Position numbers and translations under genes: made by a program. A stretch of 64,000 nucleotides of DNA from Lycocorax pyrrhopterus obiensis (taxonomy: Eukaryota; Chordata; Aves; Passeriformes; Paradisaeidae), in NCBI GenBank assembly GCA_014706295.1, contig JACSVZ010000004.1, positions 1,752,638-1,816,637 on the forward strand, in the 5' to 3' direction. This document shows, piece after piece, positions 14,480-28,700 of this stretch; position 1 is the stretch's first letter, and each line of letters opens with the position of its first letter. The notes under the pieces were generated by a model. The model saw only the letters and a program-made list of their open reading frames with translations, searched no databases and was not told where the DNA came from.

Positions 14480-16518
14480 TCATCACAGTGGGTGTATTTA
14501 TTCCCACTCCCCTCAAACAGAACAGGCAAATGCTATTCCCTGAGCACTGAAGGCTGGGAAATAAGATTTTAAGGGTGCCTAAGCCCCACTGAGCATCTCA
14601 CTGGGATTAGTCTGAGAGGGTGCTTCACGCAGCACAACTTCTGCACCACCTTCACACAGAGCAGGTGTCACCCTCAGCATCTCTGTGGATGTGCTGCCCA
14701 GCTCTCACAAGCAGTGACACAAATTCTACTTGGAGCTGAGTATCAGCTGGCAAAGCCCTCAAGACCTGCCAACAGGATCCCACAGGGTACACAAATGAGG
14801 GGGAAAAATTAAGAAAAAAAATTAAGAATTAATCACAGAGGTGAGGAATGTATCAAGTGCAGTCACAGGTTCCTGATGCCAAGATTCTGGTTCAACGCCC
14901 ACTCCCCTTCTCAAAAACACAGCTCACACACTTCCAGTTTTGGTTTAGGGTTGTTTTGCGGTTTTGTTTGTTTTTTTTTAATAAAAGAAGGCTTCCAGAT
15001 ACCTAATCACTACTGTGCTGTTTGTGCAGGACAAACAAGCTTTAAATACTAAAATGCACAAGTCAAAACAAGCTGTTTCAAACTGCTCAGCAGTGCAGGC
15101 TCAAGCACTTATTTGCAATGGCTTTACTCTTTGTACAATCAGTCCTATATGTAGCAATGACTGTATATAAAGAATATAGTACATACTATTGTATTCATTG
15201 TCAATTTACAAGAGAAAAAAAATAAATATTTTCCATTCTTATTATACATTAACACTTCAGTAGAAAGTTACAGCTGTTGTGTTGGCATGACCTGCAACGT
15301 CAGGAGGAGAAAGGACATGCATACTTATCTATTAAGAACTCTAAACTATGACTTTGTAATAAATTACAGAGGAGAGATACCAGCCAACAGAATACTGATT
15401 ATCGGAATTCAGTACATTTGTGATTCTTGCTCCATGGTAAAAGCCAAAAATCTTGCAAAATACAAAAGCCAGTAGCTTGCATTATGTAAGTAAGACAAAC
15501 CACGTATGGTGTAGCCTCTTCTACAAATGTTTGTGAATAACAGGCTTGTGGTTTCTCAGGCAAAGAAGATTAAGTTGTTGAGTTGGTCCTTGCACCCTTC
15601 ACACATAACTAGCACCATAAAGATGCAAGGACCTCAGCAAACACCTAAATTTCATGCTTAATAGATAAAGCATGCATTTTGTAGAGTTTGTGCAGGGTAC
15701 CTACTCTGTTCATTAAGGTTACTGTGCAAAAAAGATTCTTGACCACTGAAGATATTCCTGTAATTCTGTGAAGATCACTAGCAACATTTTTAGAGTTTAG
15801 CAGGCCTGTGTGCGATTAATGAGAAGCCTGTACTCGTGGTTCCCCCCTGATTGCTGTACACAGGCACTGTGCCACTGAACTGAGAGCTGAGCAGACAAAG
15901 GCAGCAGCCTGAACGTCCAATGAAGTGGGGAAAAATGAGCTGCAGCTTACTAAAAAATAAATAAATACTTCAGAATGGCACAAAGCTTTGTACAGGTGGA
16001 TCTACCAGTGCAAATACATATACATGAGGTACCAATTCGTTCAGATCTTTTTATAGGCCAGATCTATTTATATGTATCTTAAAATCACTCTCTTCATTTC
16101 CTGCTGTCAGACAAATGCTACAGCTTGTCAGCCTGTAAGTAAAATCAAAGTGAAAACAAATTTTCAGCATATTCCATATCAGATTATTGTAATTTCTCTA
16201 CAATTTAGTTTCTGAGCTTTCACTACTGAGACTGTTTAATTAATTTTTGTTTTTTAAAAGCACTAGTGATAATTTTGTTTTTCAAGATTTGAGATGATTT
16301 GAGGAAAAAGTTAAAACTGTGTATGTAAATTGGAACAATAACTATAACTGGCTGAATATTTGAACATTGTTTGAAATTTTACTAAGTACTGTTAGGAAGG
16401 AGGAACACAGTTATTGCTATTTGAAGGCTTAAAATTAAAACCAACCAACCTGAAAGCATAGACAGAACTATTCCAATGGTGAAAAATCTATAGATACAAA
16501 ACAGCATTCTGCCTAAAA
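14480..16518 (-). other. GPCPD1: GPCPD1 3' untranslated region (approximate)
   Basis: AT-rich sequence runs downstream of the GPCPD1 stop. The end is placed just beyond the minus-strand AATAAA at 14502-14497. Alternative ATTAAA signals at 16240-16235 and 14982-14977 could give shorter transcripts. The length is inferred. Confidence 0.4.
14497..14502 (-). terminator. GPCPD1: Candidate GPCPD1 distal polyadenylation signal
   Basis: The complement reads AATAAA and is followed in the transcript direction by a TG-containing stretch. It was chosen as the most distal canonical hexamer before the recognised LTR material. Confidence 0.4.
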
Positions 16519-16723
16519 TTAGTCCTTTTGCATCTGAACACTCTTCAAGTTATCTACAGCTTTCTCTTCCAGGTAACTATGATGGCATTTACATGGAGCT
16601 ATGGATTTGAAGTGGCTAACTGGGGGACACACACAGCTCTTCAACTCAGGCAGTTCTTTCTTGAGACGTTCCAGCTGCTCCACCTGGAATATATTTGGTT
16701 GTTCAGGATTTGAGTCGTAGATC
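16519..16723 (-). CDS. GPCPD1: GPCPD1 coding exon 19 (terminal)
   Basis: Encodes residues 613-680, [20 protein letters not shown] then [19 protein letters not shown], followed by a divergent tail ending SVQMQKD and TAA at 16521-16519. Acceptor TATTCAG. The last 30 residues do not match the human tail. Confidence 0.96.
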
Positions 16724-19700
16724 CTGAATAAAGGAGAAAAGAAAAAAAACTCATCAGTACAGACTAGCAGTTCAGAGAAATGTACACCAGATGAAGCACC
16801 TGGGGTTTTTTTCTGTAACAGAGCAAAATTAGGTCCCAAAGACAGCTTGTTTGAGGTAAGTACCTTAAGTTTTGGTGCTCATCTTGCAACATAAAACGGT
16901 ATTCCCTTTACACAGACTAGTCAGTATTTCATTGGGTAATGAAAGGTAAAAACCTACTGGCATATACTCACTTGGTCTCCTGATAAATGTGATTTTACAG
17001 GTGGCACAAAGCAGTGAAATAAGAGCAGTGTTCCAGGCTTCAAAGCTCAAAGCATAAGAAATTTCAGAGCCCTGAGGTTATTTGAACAGACTGTGGTATA
17101 CTGCTTGTACATAATACTGCACGGAGTGTATACTTACTGTTTCAAGAAGTATTTCACCTCCCCCCAGTTCAGAACATTTTTTTTTTTAAATTACCATAAT
17201 TACCACGATATTAAGTGAAGAGTGAAAAACAGAAAATCTGACCTCTCTCTGCACCTGATGCAAATTAACCACCCACACTATTTTAAACAGTCTATCCTCT
17301 TTTCACTTTCTTGTTTTCACTCACGCAAACAAAGCTGCAGGATTTGAATTGTCAGCATCATAGCAGATTGTCCAAATCCAAACCACATTTTGAGTGACAG
17401 TGTAAGTGCTGAGCACAACTCAAACACCATTCTGGTGTAATTCATCATAAAGCAAAAGCATTGGTGCTTCTGTAACCTAACTTTGGTACACCACCTATTG
17501 TGACAAGGATATGTCCTGATTTCCCAACATTCATTTCTAATATCAGCATGTTTATATCCAAAATTTTAATCCTGGCATCCAGTTGCTCTCACTTTTAGCT
17601 GTTGAAGGTTTATCTCCTTCAAATGAAAACTTCTTCAAAAAGTTACCAAGGCTTCCGCCTTAGTCTTTTAAGAATGTTCGTGCTCCATTTGTGATTCCTT
17701 CAAAAAAGTAGTCTGGTTTTATTTCATCATCCTTTGTCTCTCACACATTTCCAAAATATGCCCAAAAGGAACCAACACCACAATCAAAACAATGTAGTGC
17801 TGATGTGAGAGAGTGCAAAGTGCCCTTTTACCCTGACAAGACAACTTGTGAACCGCTGGCAACTCCAAGACACCAAAACCAACATGCAGCTCAAAGACTG
17901 GTACAATAATGGGATTCAAGAAAGGAAAGACTTCCACAGGAAATACTGGTATGGATCACAGTAAGATCGAGGACAATTTCTCTGAAGAAACTCCTAGAAG
18001 TGAGGATAGATGCTGTCCAGTTTGATGAAACTCAAAGAGAAGGCATAGCATTTAAATTACTTGCACAGCTCTTACAATCCAATACAGGCCTAAGATATGA
18101 CCCAAATTTGCCTAATAAAAGCTTTCTGCAAAATAAAAGCTCTACCTTCCTTCCTACCTGTGCTTTCTTCAGTTGAGTCAGCTGACATGTTATGAATTTC
18201 CCTGTGAATTCCAGACAAAACACTGACACTTGAAGGTAGTTTTCTATATAAAAAACACTTTAGGAACTAAGAATCTGAAGTCCTTCCCATCACTTAGACA
18301 CTAGAACAGCAAAGGCATGGTTCTTCTAAGCCCCTTGTTCCTAGAACATGTCTAAGCATGTTTCTAAGCAGCTTCTGGCAAGTACTTTATTATTAGCTCT
18401 TTACTACAACAAGTATAAATTCTGGAATTTCTGCTTCATTCTAAATTCTTTTCAATTGAGATTTTGGATGAATTCAGCCCTCCAAGCTCCTTTCAAACTG
18501 TCCACTAGAGCCAGTTCACTCCACTGTGTGAAATGGTTTCTTTTAAACCAAAGACAGAGAAGACAACTCAAAGCACAGCTACACTTGTGTTTCAGAATTT
18601 CTTGACCCTACTTTCTGTTTGGGTCCACGAAAGTACACCACCAGTTTGCAGAAGCAGAGCTCTGGGACTTCTCTAATTATTTCCAACATCATTACAAAGG
18701 TAACGAATCCCAACAGTGCAGGAAGGTTAAGCATTTTTTGTTCAGTTAAATCCACAAGGGAATTCAGCCTTGACAAATTGGCTGGTTATCAAAAGGTGAG
18801 ATAAAAGGTGTTCTACTATCCTACCACAACTAAAATCACACGAAGCATAAGGAATAAACTCTCATTTCCCTATCCTTCATTCTTCAACAAGACAATTATT
18901 TTTAAGCAACTATGCACCAAAGTTTCTCCATTCAACTTCCTATTAATAAGCAAGCCCTGCAGAAGACTGAGAAGTCCTTCAAACATTACTTTTTTAAGTA
19001 AGCTCCTTCTACAAAAGACTTGCAGGACGTTGCAGGGCTATGCAGGGGGTGTAATACTGATGTGTTTGGCTCCTGTCAGGTGTTCTGCAACCTCTGAAAA
19101 CACATCCAAGACAAGAGGCAGCAGCACTGAAATACTGTTTTCATGCTCAAAGATTTTCTCAAGCTTTTGATCAAAGCTTTTCATTTTTCTTTAGATCTCA
19201 AGGAAAACTTGAATTCACAAAATAGGGAAGTCTTAGACTGTCACTGCATAACATCTTAATTCAATCACTGAGTAGATTATAAATCAACTAATACTACACT
19301 TCCTACACGTATCCATGCTGTTATTTAAGTAACATGCAGCTTCAGGCAAACAGGGCAGCCCAGATTTCAGCAGTCTTCTGCTTCTGAGAAGTCTTTAAAA
19401 TGCTTTTGCCTTGACTGCCAGCTAAATTTGTGTAAATGTTGGGAAGTTACTAATACCAATCAAGCACAGCTTTTGCCTGCAAATGCAACATGCAGCCTAA
19501 GGAACTGTAGTGTTTGGACAAAGCTCTCATGGAAAAGCTCTCAGCATCCACATTTGAGAAATACTGACTTAGCATTTTTATGCAGTTCTGTGGATTATTC
19601 AACAAACAAATTTCAGATCATGTAAAATGAATGAGAAAAGATGATGCAAGTGTAAGCGAGCACCCAATCCCTCTCCACATTGGTATTTAATATACAGCCA

Positions 19701-22700
19701 GCAGGTGTAAAAACACAAGGCTGCATTGTTCTTACTGGGTTAAGGATATTCAAATATAGAAATATTTCCTGGACTGTTTACAAAGCCTATCCAGGAGAAA
19801 AATACCAGATAAATCACCTCAGAAATCCCACTTTAAAATTCAGCATTTTCAGCAAGCCAGAGGATTTCACTACAACAGGCTGAAGTTTCTTCTCTCATTA
19901 AAATCTAAACATCAGACTAATAAAGCATTTTAAGGATGAGATTTCTGTGCAGACAGAAGATACCCAGTCATGCACATAAAGCACTTTTCTGTGTAAGGGC
20001 TCAAACAAAAGCCTGAAGGCAGACATGGCACCTTTCTGTAGAGGCTGCCCTTTTAATACAAGTAATTTGGTTAAACACTGAGATGAATGGTAGTTGAACA
20101 GTAGAATATCATCCCAGCAACTGCACCAGAACATCTGCTTGGATTAATGACTTTGGGTGTAGGTAATAATCTGCAGCCCAAGTGGAGAAAGGCCTGGATG
20201 GGGGGCAGGGAGTGCATTTGCGTTCTTTCCTCCGCCCCAGTGGGATCAGTCTTTTAATATTGTTGGCATTTGTAAGCTTCCCAGATTTAGTCTTGCAGTT
20301 TTTCTCCATGCAAAGCCAAGCCAGACCCCCTACCTGCATTTTTTTTTGCCCAGTGCTTGGTATCACCAACTTTTGGTATTCAGGACACAGTTTTTCTGCC
20401 ATCTTCACAACTGGCTACAGTGTTTTGGTCAATTCTACATGGATGATTAAAGTTTGGAGAAAATAGCTTACAGAAATAATCTCTATGCACACAGTTCATA
20501 ATCTCAGAAATAACTACTGCACACAGTAACTCAGGGCCACATATAAGCAACCTAAAATTCACTATTCACTTCCTAAATTATTCAGATAATTAGCACTTAT
20601 GGTGTAAGTAAAGGTCTAGTAAACAGCAACACAAAACACCATATTGGATAAATATCTGGACTTGGCCATAAATCTAGAGAACAAAAATTCTGCAGAAACC
20701 ATGGAAGCACCATCTTAAGACCACCCTGGAAATATTCTGGAATTTGAAGACACAACAATAGCATGAACTAGCTTTACACTAAAACAGATTACTGCAGTCC
20801 CTACTTATTTCTAGGCCTTGGAACAGTCATGTACATCTCTCTCTCTCTTGTGCTGCTCTTTAATTTTAACTTTAAATTTATTTATTTCTAAACTTCAAAT
20901 AGCACAGAATATAGATGCTGACACCATACCTACTTAAACTCTTAATAATATTTAAGCTCTTGAAGTCTCAAATGATCTGAAAAGTTGTCTCTTTTCTCAG
21001 CAGCTCCAACTGTGAGTGGGAACATTTGCTGCCAGGTTTTACATTCCCACATTCTGGACTTGCAGGTACCACCTGCAATTTCAAAATGTTCACCTTCAGA
21101 CATATGACGCCACCTTCAGAAGGTGTCATATTCCTTCTAAGACCTGTATTAAGATTGAATTTAATTTTATTCAGACAATTAGGAAATCCTGAGAAGTAAT
21201 TAAGAATTGCAAAGGGACATTCCATTATTTGTTTTGGCCTACAGAAAAAAAACCCAAGGGAAATGACATTTAGAAATGACACTTAACAAGCCTGAAGTAA
21301 CAGCTTTGGAGTTAATACTCATTTTGGGGTTCCTCTCCAAAAAATGGGAAGATGTTGAAGTGGAAGCAATAGAGGAGGCAGGCAGCAAGAGGAGAGATGA
21401 ACACTATAAAGAATCCAGATGATCTCAACAGTGCAGGAAGGTTAAGCATTTTTTGTTCAGTTAAATCCACAAGGGAATTCAGCCTTCCGACAAATTGGCT
21501 GGTTATCAAAAGGTGAGATAAAAGGTGTTCTACTATCCTACCACAACTAAAATCACACCAGACAGTACAAAAGGACACATGAGGTGACACGTAGCTGACT
21601 TGCAGCCTTGACATAAACACCACAACATTTAACAAGCGTTGAGTATCTAAAGCAACAAAAGCAACGTGAAGTCAGAAATTAGGCTGCTTTGCTGTTTCAC
21701 CATAGTAGTGAGTATCTGTTGCACAAGGAGTAATTAACAACTCTGGAAGGCTGCATTAGTAGCCATGAGATGAACAGACTTTTTAAGAACACTTTATGCA
21801 GCAGTATTTGATTAAAACACCCCACCAGTAATGCATCACTAACTTATGCATACCATAAAATAAAATTCCATTACCCTGTGATTGCACACTAGGTAGTCAG
21901 AGGATTGTTTCACCTGCATTCTAGTCCAGAGGTATTTTTCATTGATTAAAGGAGGCCCCAGTCCTGAGCTGCAGCAGGAAAGAGGACTTATGTGTCAATG
22001 TCCTCAGTCTGAAGCTGATCCCCACTGTAAAATCCAGTTATTCTTTTTGTACTGCCAGTGAATAGGAGCCATTCTGTACAGCACAGGAAGTGAGACCTCT
22101 GGCAAACCTGAGAAGCAACGCACCCACCACTTTGAAAGGACTCTCAGCACTCAACAACAGATTGAGGAGAGTTAACTGGTTTTTCACACTGAGAGCCTAG
22201 GACTCTAAGAGCAAACATACATTTCCTGCCCCTAGATATGGTTAAATTGACTCTCAGTGTTCACTTTATAAAACAGAGCCTTTGACAATTATTGATCCCC
22301 CTTTGTTTTTTTGGTTTGGTTGTTGTTTTTTTTCTCAGGTAAAACATTTTACAAAGCAATACTCTTGCTAAAGCAAGAAGGTTTGAAAGCCTTCTGTAAT
22401 TTGAAACTTCAGTTACACTTAATGCTTTCCCAATTACAAATTCTTTCTTATCTATCAGAAATTCTGATTTAAATACAGCTTCTCAAATTAAACTTCATCT
22501 CATAATGATGAATTTCACATCTTCAAAGATAAAAGAGCTAAAACTTTGGGGTTTTGTAAGCAACCAAATAACACAAAACCACTTTTGTTCAAATATTTAA
22601 CACAGTATTCTGATGTTGCTACCTGAATTTTTGGATGTAACAGCTACTTTCTGAAGTTACTAGTGTGGCAGTTTGCCCTCGAGTCACTTCAAACTAATTT

Positions 22701-25700
22701 TAATAGGAAAAATGGTGAATTCACAGCTTTGAAACACAACACAATGTTGGCAACAATTAAGTTAAGATCATTTGTTTAAGTTGTGTTAACTATTTCCACA
22801 GCTTAATGTAGACTGCTGAAACTTTCAGTCAAACAATTAAATAACATTTTCCTCACCGTATCACGTACATAACTTAAAAAATGCTATCATGAATATTAGT
22901 AGCACCTTAAATGTGTATGCCATGCACTAGTTCTTTAAAGGATCAAATTACATTTATGTTAATATCAGGAAAAACAAGTTATTTTGCTTCATGAAAACAG
23001 CTGAAAGAGTGGGAATTGGTGTTAAGACTTGCTCTTGATTGGGGTTTATGGCCTTCTTGTACTTTCTGTACCCAGTCAACCAAGAAGCAACATGAAATTT
23101 CAGAAGAATCAAGATACAACAGTTTCTAAGCTCGATGATGGTGGTGATTATGATTATTATTTTAAAAAGCCACAACTAAGTACCTGTCATATATTAGCCC
23201 ATGAACACCATATTCTCTCAACTTCTTCCTGTTATCCGGGTCATTTGCATCGTCACCCCATGAAAAAATAACCAGGCCTTTGGATATGGCCCGTTTAATA
23301 AACGCTGGATTCCTCAGCAGATCTTCAGAGTGCACGTTAATTCCCTGAAACACAAAAGACTTCAATTAAAACCCACGTTTCTGAAACACTTACATCAGCT
23401 TTTTTAATCTTTTGACACTGGCAGCTCCTTACCATTTCACCCACAATAATAAAAAATTATTGAATACAATTAGAGAATTTATTTATAGTGCTGTTTTTTA
23501 AACACTGTATTAAAAAACATGTGAAACAACGGACATTATTTTGGCAGTTACCCAATATTAGTGTATTTATTTTATGAGGTTAGTTGTAATTTAATGCATT
23601 AGTGTCAAAATGATAGATTTAAAACAAGCAGTAATAATTTAGTTTTACTTTAACTTGTCAGCTTACCAGCAAGTTTTCAAACTGTGCAAAGTTAATGGCA
23701 ATCGGAGTTGTGCGAGATCTGAGATCCATAAGCTCTGGATAGAGTTTAGACTCCCCTTGGGTGAGAAATAACACAGGATACTTGTTCTGCTTGTGCCGGA
23801 TCCTGCCAGGAAAAAAGTCCACAAGTAGCAAATGAAAAAAAGAAAAGTGAAAAAATAAAAAGCAGGGAACTTTGATCTCACTGTTTTGAGGGGAACTCCT
23901 CTCTTTCCTGCATGTTCTTCTAGTTCCTAGCTGGTGCAAGGAGATGGTCCCACAGTTTAGCATCAAACTGTGTGACAAACTGCTCAACTGATTCCTTTTG
24001 CCACTACTGGAGATTAACACACAGGTTAAGGGAAGCTAGACTTGATGTTGAACTCAGCCCCACATCCTCGAAAAGTTTACATAAAATCCCTGAAGGCTGT
24101 TTAATTCTGTAATTTTCTGTTTAAATGGACATTAGATTCATGATAATCATGAAGATCCATGATAAGAATTTCTAAACATGGTTAATACACAGCCCCTAAC
24201 CTTACTAATGCATTTTTCAAGTTGGATACTCTAACAAGATGATCTGGTTCCTAAGTTAGGCTTGCACACCCCTCAAGTATGACTGAAAAAGACTTTGGGG
24301 TACCAGAAGAAACCACGACCTTTTTTGTTGTGCTAAGAAAGAGTGAAGCACCCAGGAAGGCACTTGACAAAAATATCCACTATGACTTTGTTCTCCTATT
24401 TTATTTTTGGCCCATTTCAGAAGGCAAAGTGGTCTCATTTCAGTTCCCAACTATTCTGGCACCCAAAATTTATGTCTAAGCAAAACACCTGTTATTTATT
24501 TCCTGGTGTGTATGCTTACATACAAAGTAAATTTTACCAAATCAAAATAAATTCAAAAGACAAAGTTCATTATTTCTCTCTTCTAACTTACATTGTACAA
24601 ATATCTGCGTGAAAAGAAGAAAACACAATTCTTCTTCCTCCAGCATTCATCAAAACAGTTTTCAAGATAATATCTAGAAAAAGGTTCATGTCAAAGTAAG
24701 TTGACAAGTTGCCATCCCATTGTCCGTCCTAGAAAAGGAAAGCACAAGTTGGGGTCACTTAAATTAATGCTTACTGAAATTATTTTAACCAGCAATGGTC
24801 TCTCATTCAACCTGAGCAAAGTGAGAATTCAGCTGGCCAGCGTGAATGCAGAAGTCAGTCCTTCAGTCTGCTGAAGGTTACAGCTCTCCAGGACTGACAG
24901 CCTGTGAGGTGCAGCTGAATTCCCACAGCAGTAAGATTCACTGAAAAATTCCCTGTCTCCCCATTACAAGGAATGCATTCCAGGAAGCCTACTGTAATTT
25001 CAAAAACACAAAGAAATTCCCTGAAGACCAGTAATTGTAGCAGCTACTCCCTGTTGTTATTTCTAGCACACAGACTTCCACCTACCACTCTCCTTAGCTT
25101 CTTTCCCCCACTCCAGGCTTCCAGTCCCAGCCTTTACAACCATTTCCCTCTGGACTGAGTGCTACATAGCCCAGCTGAGTCTGCAATCCTGCTGACTAGG
25201 AGGAAACAGCAGCTTGCATTACTGCACCATGCTGTAGCTGCTCCTGCACTGGGCCAGAAGAGGTTTAATTTCTTGGCACTTTCCTGCCTGCCCTGTTGTG
25301 ATCTGTCGACTTTAAAGAGTCTCCTACCAAAAGCAGTCTGAGCTGCATTATGAACCCAGTCCTATAAATACTTTTTATCATTTTAAGAATTTGTTCATTC
25401 GTTGGAGTGGTGCCATTATACCCCCAGTCTTAAAAATAATGCATCATAAAAAAAAGGCATATAAACCTTCAAAAATGATGCCTTTGCAGCTCATAAATTG
25501 TCACATCAAACCACAAGCTTTAGCCATGAGAATGTCAAAGAACCCAAGTAAATCACATGGATGTTTACTTACCCTTTGCTGGGAGATCCATTTTATTTCT
25601 ATGTTGAACCCAACATCTTTAGAAACAGACTCCAGCACCTGAAAAAAATTTCATTATGAAGAGACCCCACAGCAAAGGAGGACAACAAAGAACTATGAAG

Positions 25701-28700
25701 GTAATTATTGGAAGAATTATTGGGAGAATTGGAATTTAATGCTAATGGTGTCTAACAGTAGAATTAAAAACCCTAGGTTTTTAACATTTTCTACAACACT
25801 TATATACACCCTTTTCTACTCCAATTTAAACTTAATGAATACATAAAAATGGATAAAATCTTAAGGACAAAATCTTGGCAAGGTACAAATGAGAATCAGT
25901 TCACCTAAACACATGTAAGAAATGCCCCATTTGTATGCCTGAAGAAAAAATGGTCCTCCTGTCTCCAGAAAGTCCTTTTGAATGCAAAAAGCACCTTAAG
26001 TATTAAATCCAGGAGCTTGCTATTACGATGATAACAAAAGTTCTTTCATGTGAAATTCTTGTAAAGAATTACTTGCAAGGTGGTTTCAAAACGTGAAGCT
26101 AACACAAGCAGTCCTCAGTGGGAACACACTGGAAATTTACTCAGCATTTCTCAGGGCCTGGTTCTGAGAGATGGCCAAGACTCTGTGAGGAGCTGCCAAA
26201 GGCCAGGTGTGGTTTCTTTCAAAATTAGAAACAATTGTCAATGCATTAACAGGCAATGCCCACACGTTAACCAGCTGTAAAACTGAGTGCACCCTGAGGT
26301 ATGCAGCTCAGGCTTGTGAATTCAGAAGCTTGAAACACACACAAACTATTATTTGTAAGCACTGAAAAACCTCCAGTGTCCAAAAATAAAGCCTCTGTTC
26401 TCAGTTCCAGCACTGATATCAGAGGCCTAAACCCAAAAAGCAATATCCCTTGCTTTGTGTGCAAAGCTGAAAGGAAAACAGAGCTTTTCATGTTCCACAA
26501 TCATCCTGCTCCATATTCACTACTCACTCTTTGCAGAGAAGGAAATGGCTGCGTCTCAAAAGCAGAGTTCTCTTCCTCTTTAAAAGATGCTGGAAAGAAA
26601 TACAAAATATTGAATTAAAATAAACATAAGCATAATCCCAGTAATGCCAGCAAGAAAATTGCTGATTTAGCAACTGATGCAATTCTTGCTTAATTGATGA
26701 TTAAGCAAGAAAAGACTGGCTCCAAATCATAAGGCATTTAGGAGTGAACAATGAAACCAGGTCTCCCTTTGGATTACCTACACCTTTCCCTCTAACACTG
26801 ACATACTCCAATGATGGTGTTGGCAATTCCTGGTTTGGAATTTAAAAACTTGCCACAATATAGATCAGAATGGCTTCTCCCATCCCTCACCACTTCACTC
26901 ACTGAGTCTCATCCAGAAGAAGCCTTGCCTAACAAGGCTTATTTATTTTATGTTTTTAAATTTTATCTTTTCCTATACAGGTAGGATGTGTGAGATAATT
27001 TCCTTTCCCTACACAGGGGATAATTAGGGTCAAAAATTTACAGCGCTGATAAGACACTCTACACAGCAGTTACCAAAGTTCTTGTCAGCAATTCTGAAGA
27101 GCTGAAGGTACAGTTAGAGAAGCATAAGATGGAAACATCAGTGGCAATTTCATTATGATTATTCAGAAATATATATTGATCTATACATTCGCCTTCTACA
27201 CTTCTGTCTCTGCTTCCCAAGGGAGTAACTTCTGTCCAGATATTTCCTTCCCAGTAAAGAACTCTACAGCATGCACAAAATTACCTACATAAGCATTTAG
27301 AAACGTTCAGGACAAATGTGATTAGAAGAAGCAACTGCAACCACAGAATTTATATAATTACATGGTAACAAACCCATCCCAAGAGTCTTCCAAACCAGTA
27401 CATACCATTGTGATCTTTTACTTTCAGGGCCGTCACGTGAGCCAGCTGAAGAGCACAAGAGCAACATTAACACTCTACCCATACAGATCTTCCTACATGT
27501 AAAATGTAGCTAATTTTGCTTGTAAATAGCTTTGAAGTTTAAAAGTTCATTATAGACAAAGTTTTAGTCATTTATTAAAGAATAAAGGACTAGTACACAC
27601 CACAATTTTCTTTCAAACTTTGTTTTAAAGATTTCAAGGGAAGCTCAAAACCAAACTGAAAACATTCTTAGTGAAAATTCAGAAATCATGTTAAGGGCAA
27701 ACCCACACATACTATAATTCACCATCAAGATGTGAAAAAGTCTGAACACTAATCCCTCCTCTGTGGTTCAATCCACAATCAATGACCTGTTTTATATTAT
27801 AGTCACACATACTGAGCTAGAATCAGGCCAGTCACAGCCAAATCCCTTGCTCCATTCAAATTCTCTCTCTACAAAAAGGAGTGGACCAAGTAATTTTAAG
27901 TAAAAAGAATCATGTGGTTCTTGGACCAGCCAGATGCTTTCCTTGACTGAGAACAGGTATCCCAGCAGGGTCTTCAGCAGCCCAGTCATCCCCTGACTTT
28001 TTTTTATGTAGGCAGGGCACTTCTGTTTGGAAGGTAGAGCAGTTCCACATAGCCTCTTTAATTTGAAAATTAGATACCATACTTCTAGAGGATAAAAGTA
28101 ATGAAATTTATGCAAGTTGTAACAATGGTGCAAAAGTATTTTTCTTGGAATTAACTAACTGTTCTGTTTGCACAATTCTTAAACTGTACTCTTCCAAACT
28201 ATCTCTACTTACTCCCAAAACCTCTAAGCTTCATCCACAATTTGAAATTCTACACACAGCATATTGTGCTAGCCAAAGGTAACAATACCTTTAATAACTG
28301 CAGCTGATCAAATGTGAGTTCTTTGACTGCAATCTCAAACAGTTCCAAAGGCTCCGTATCCAGTTTCTTTGAAGAGAACCAACACGTAATTAAGCATCAC
28401 CAAAAACAACAAAAAAGCCTACACACTTTTTATATAGTAGCATTAAAGGCAACTGATGTTTCCTATCTTATTGATGAAGATACAAGTGATATCTTACGAT
28501 TAAGATGATCAATTTTCAAGAGACAACACAGGCACTTAAAAGCATAAAAGAGATGTCAATTTGAAAAAAAAACCAGTGTTTGGTCTTTCATGCAAGTCAG
28601 AAGCTTTAAAGTCCTTTCTTCTCAAAAAGTTAGCATAATTATTCTGTAAAAACTTGACTGGGTAATGTATTGAGGAAAGATGTTTGCAAGTAAAGAAATG

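Larger units (their letters stand above)
16724..23183 (-). other. GPCPD1: GPCPD1 last intron (6.5 kb)
   Basis: An AT-rich intron between coding exons 18 and 19. It holds a 131-bp duplication (18711-18841 and 21426-21558) and two small hairpins near 21062-21132. No additional exon was recognised. Confidence 0.85.

Noticed and set aside
20109..20408. 99-codon minus-strand frame in the last GPCPD1 intron, with a plausible Lys/Cys-rich composition
   Set aside because: No resemblance to GPCPD1 or to any family I recognise, and no flanking splice-site support as an exon. Length is compatible with chance.
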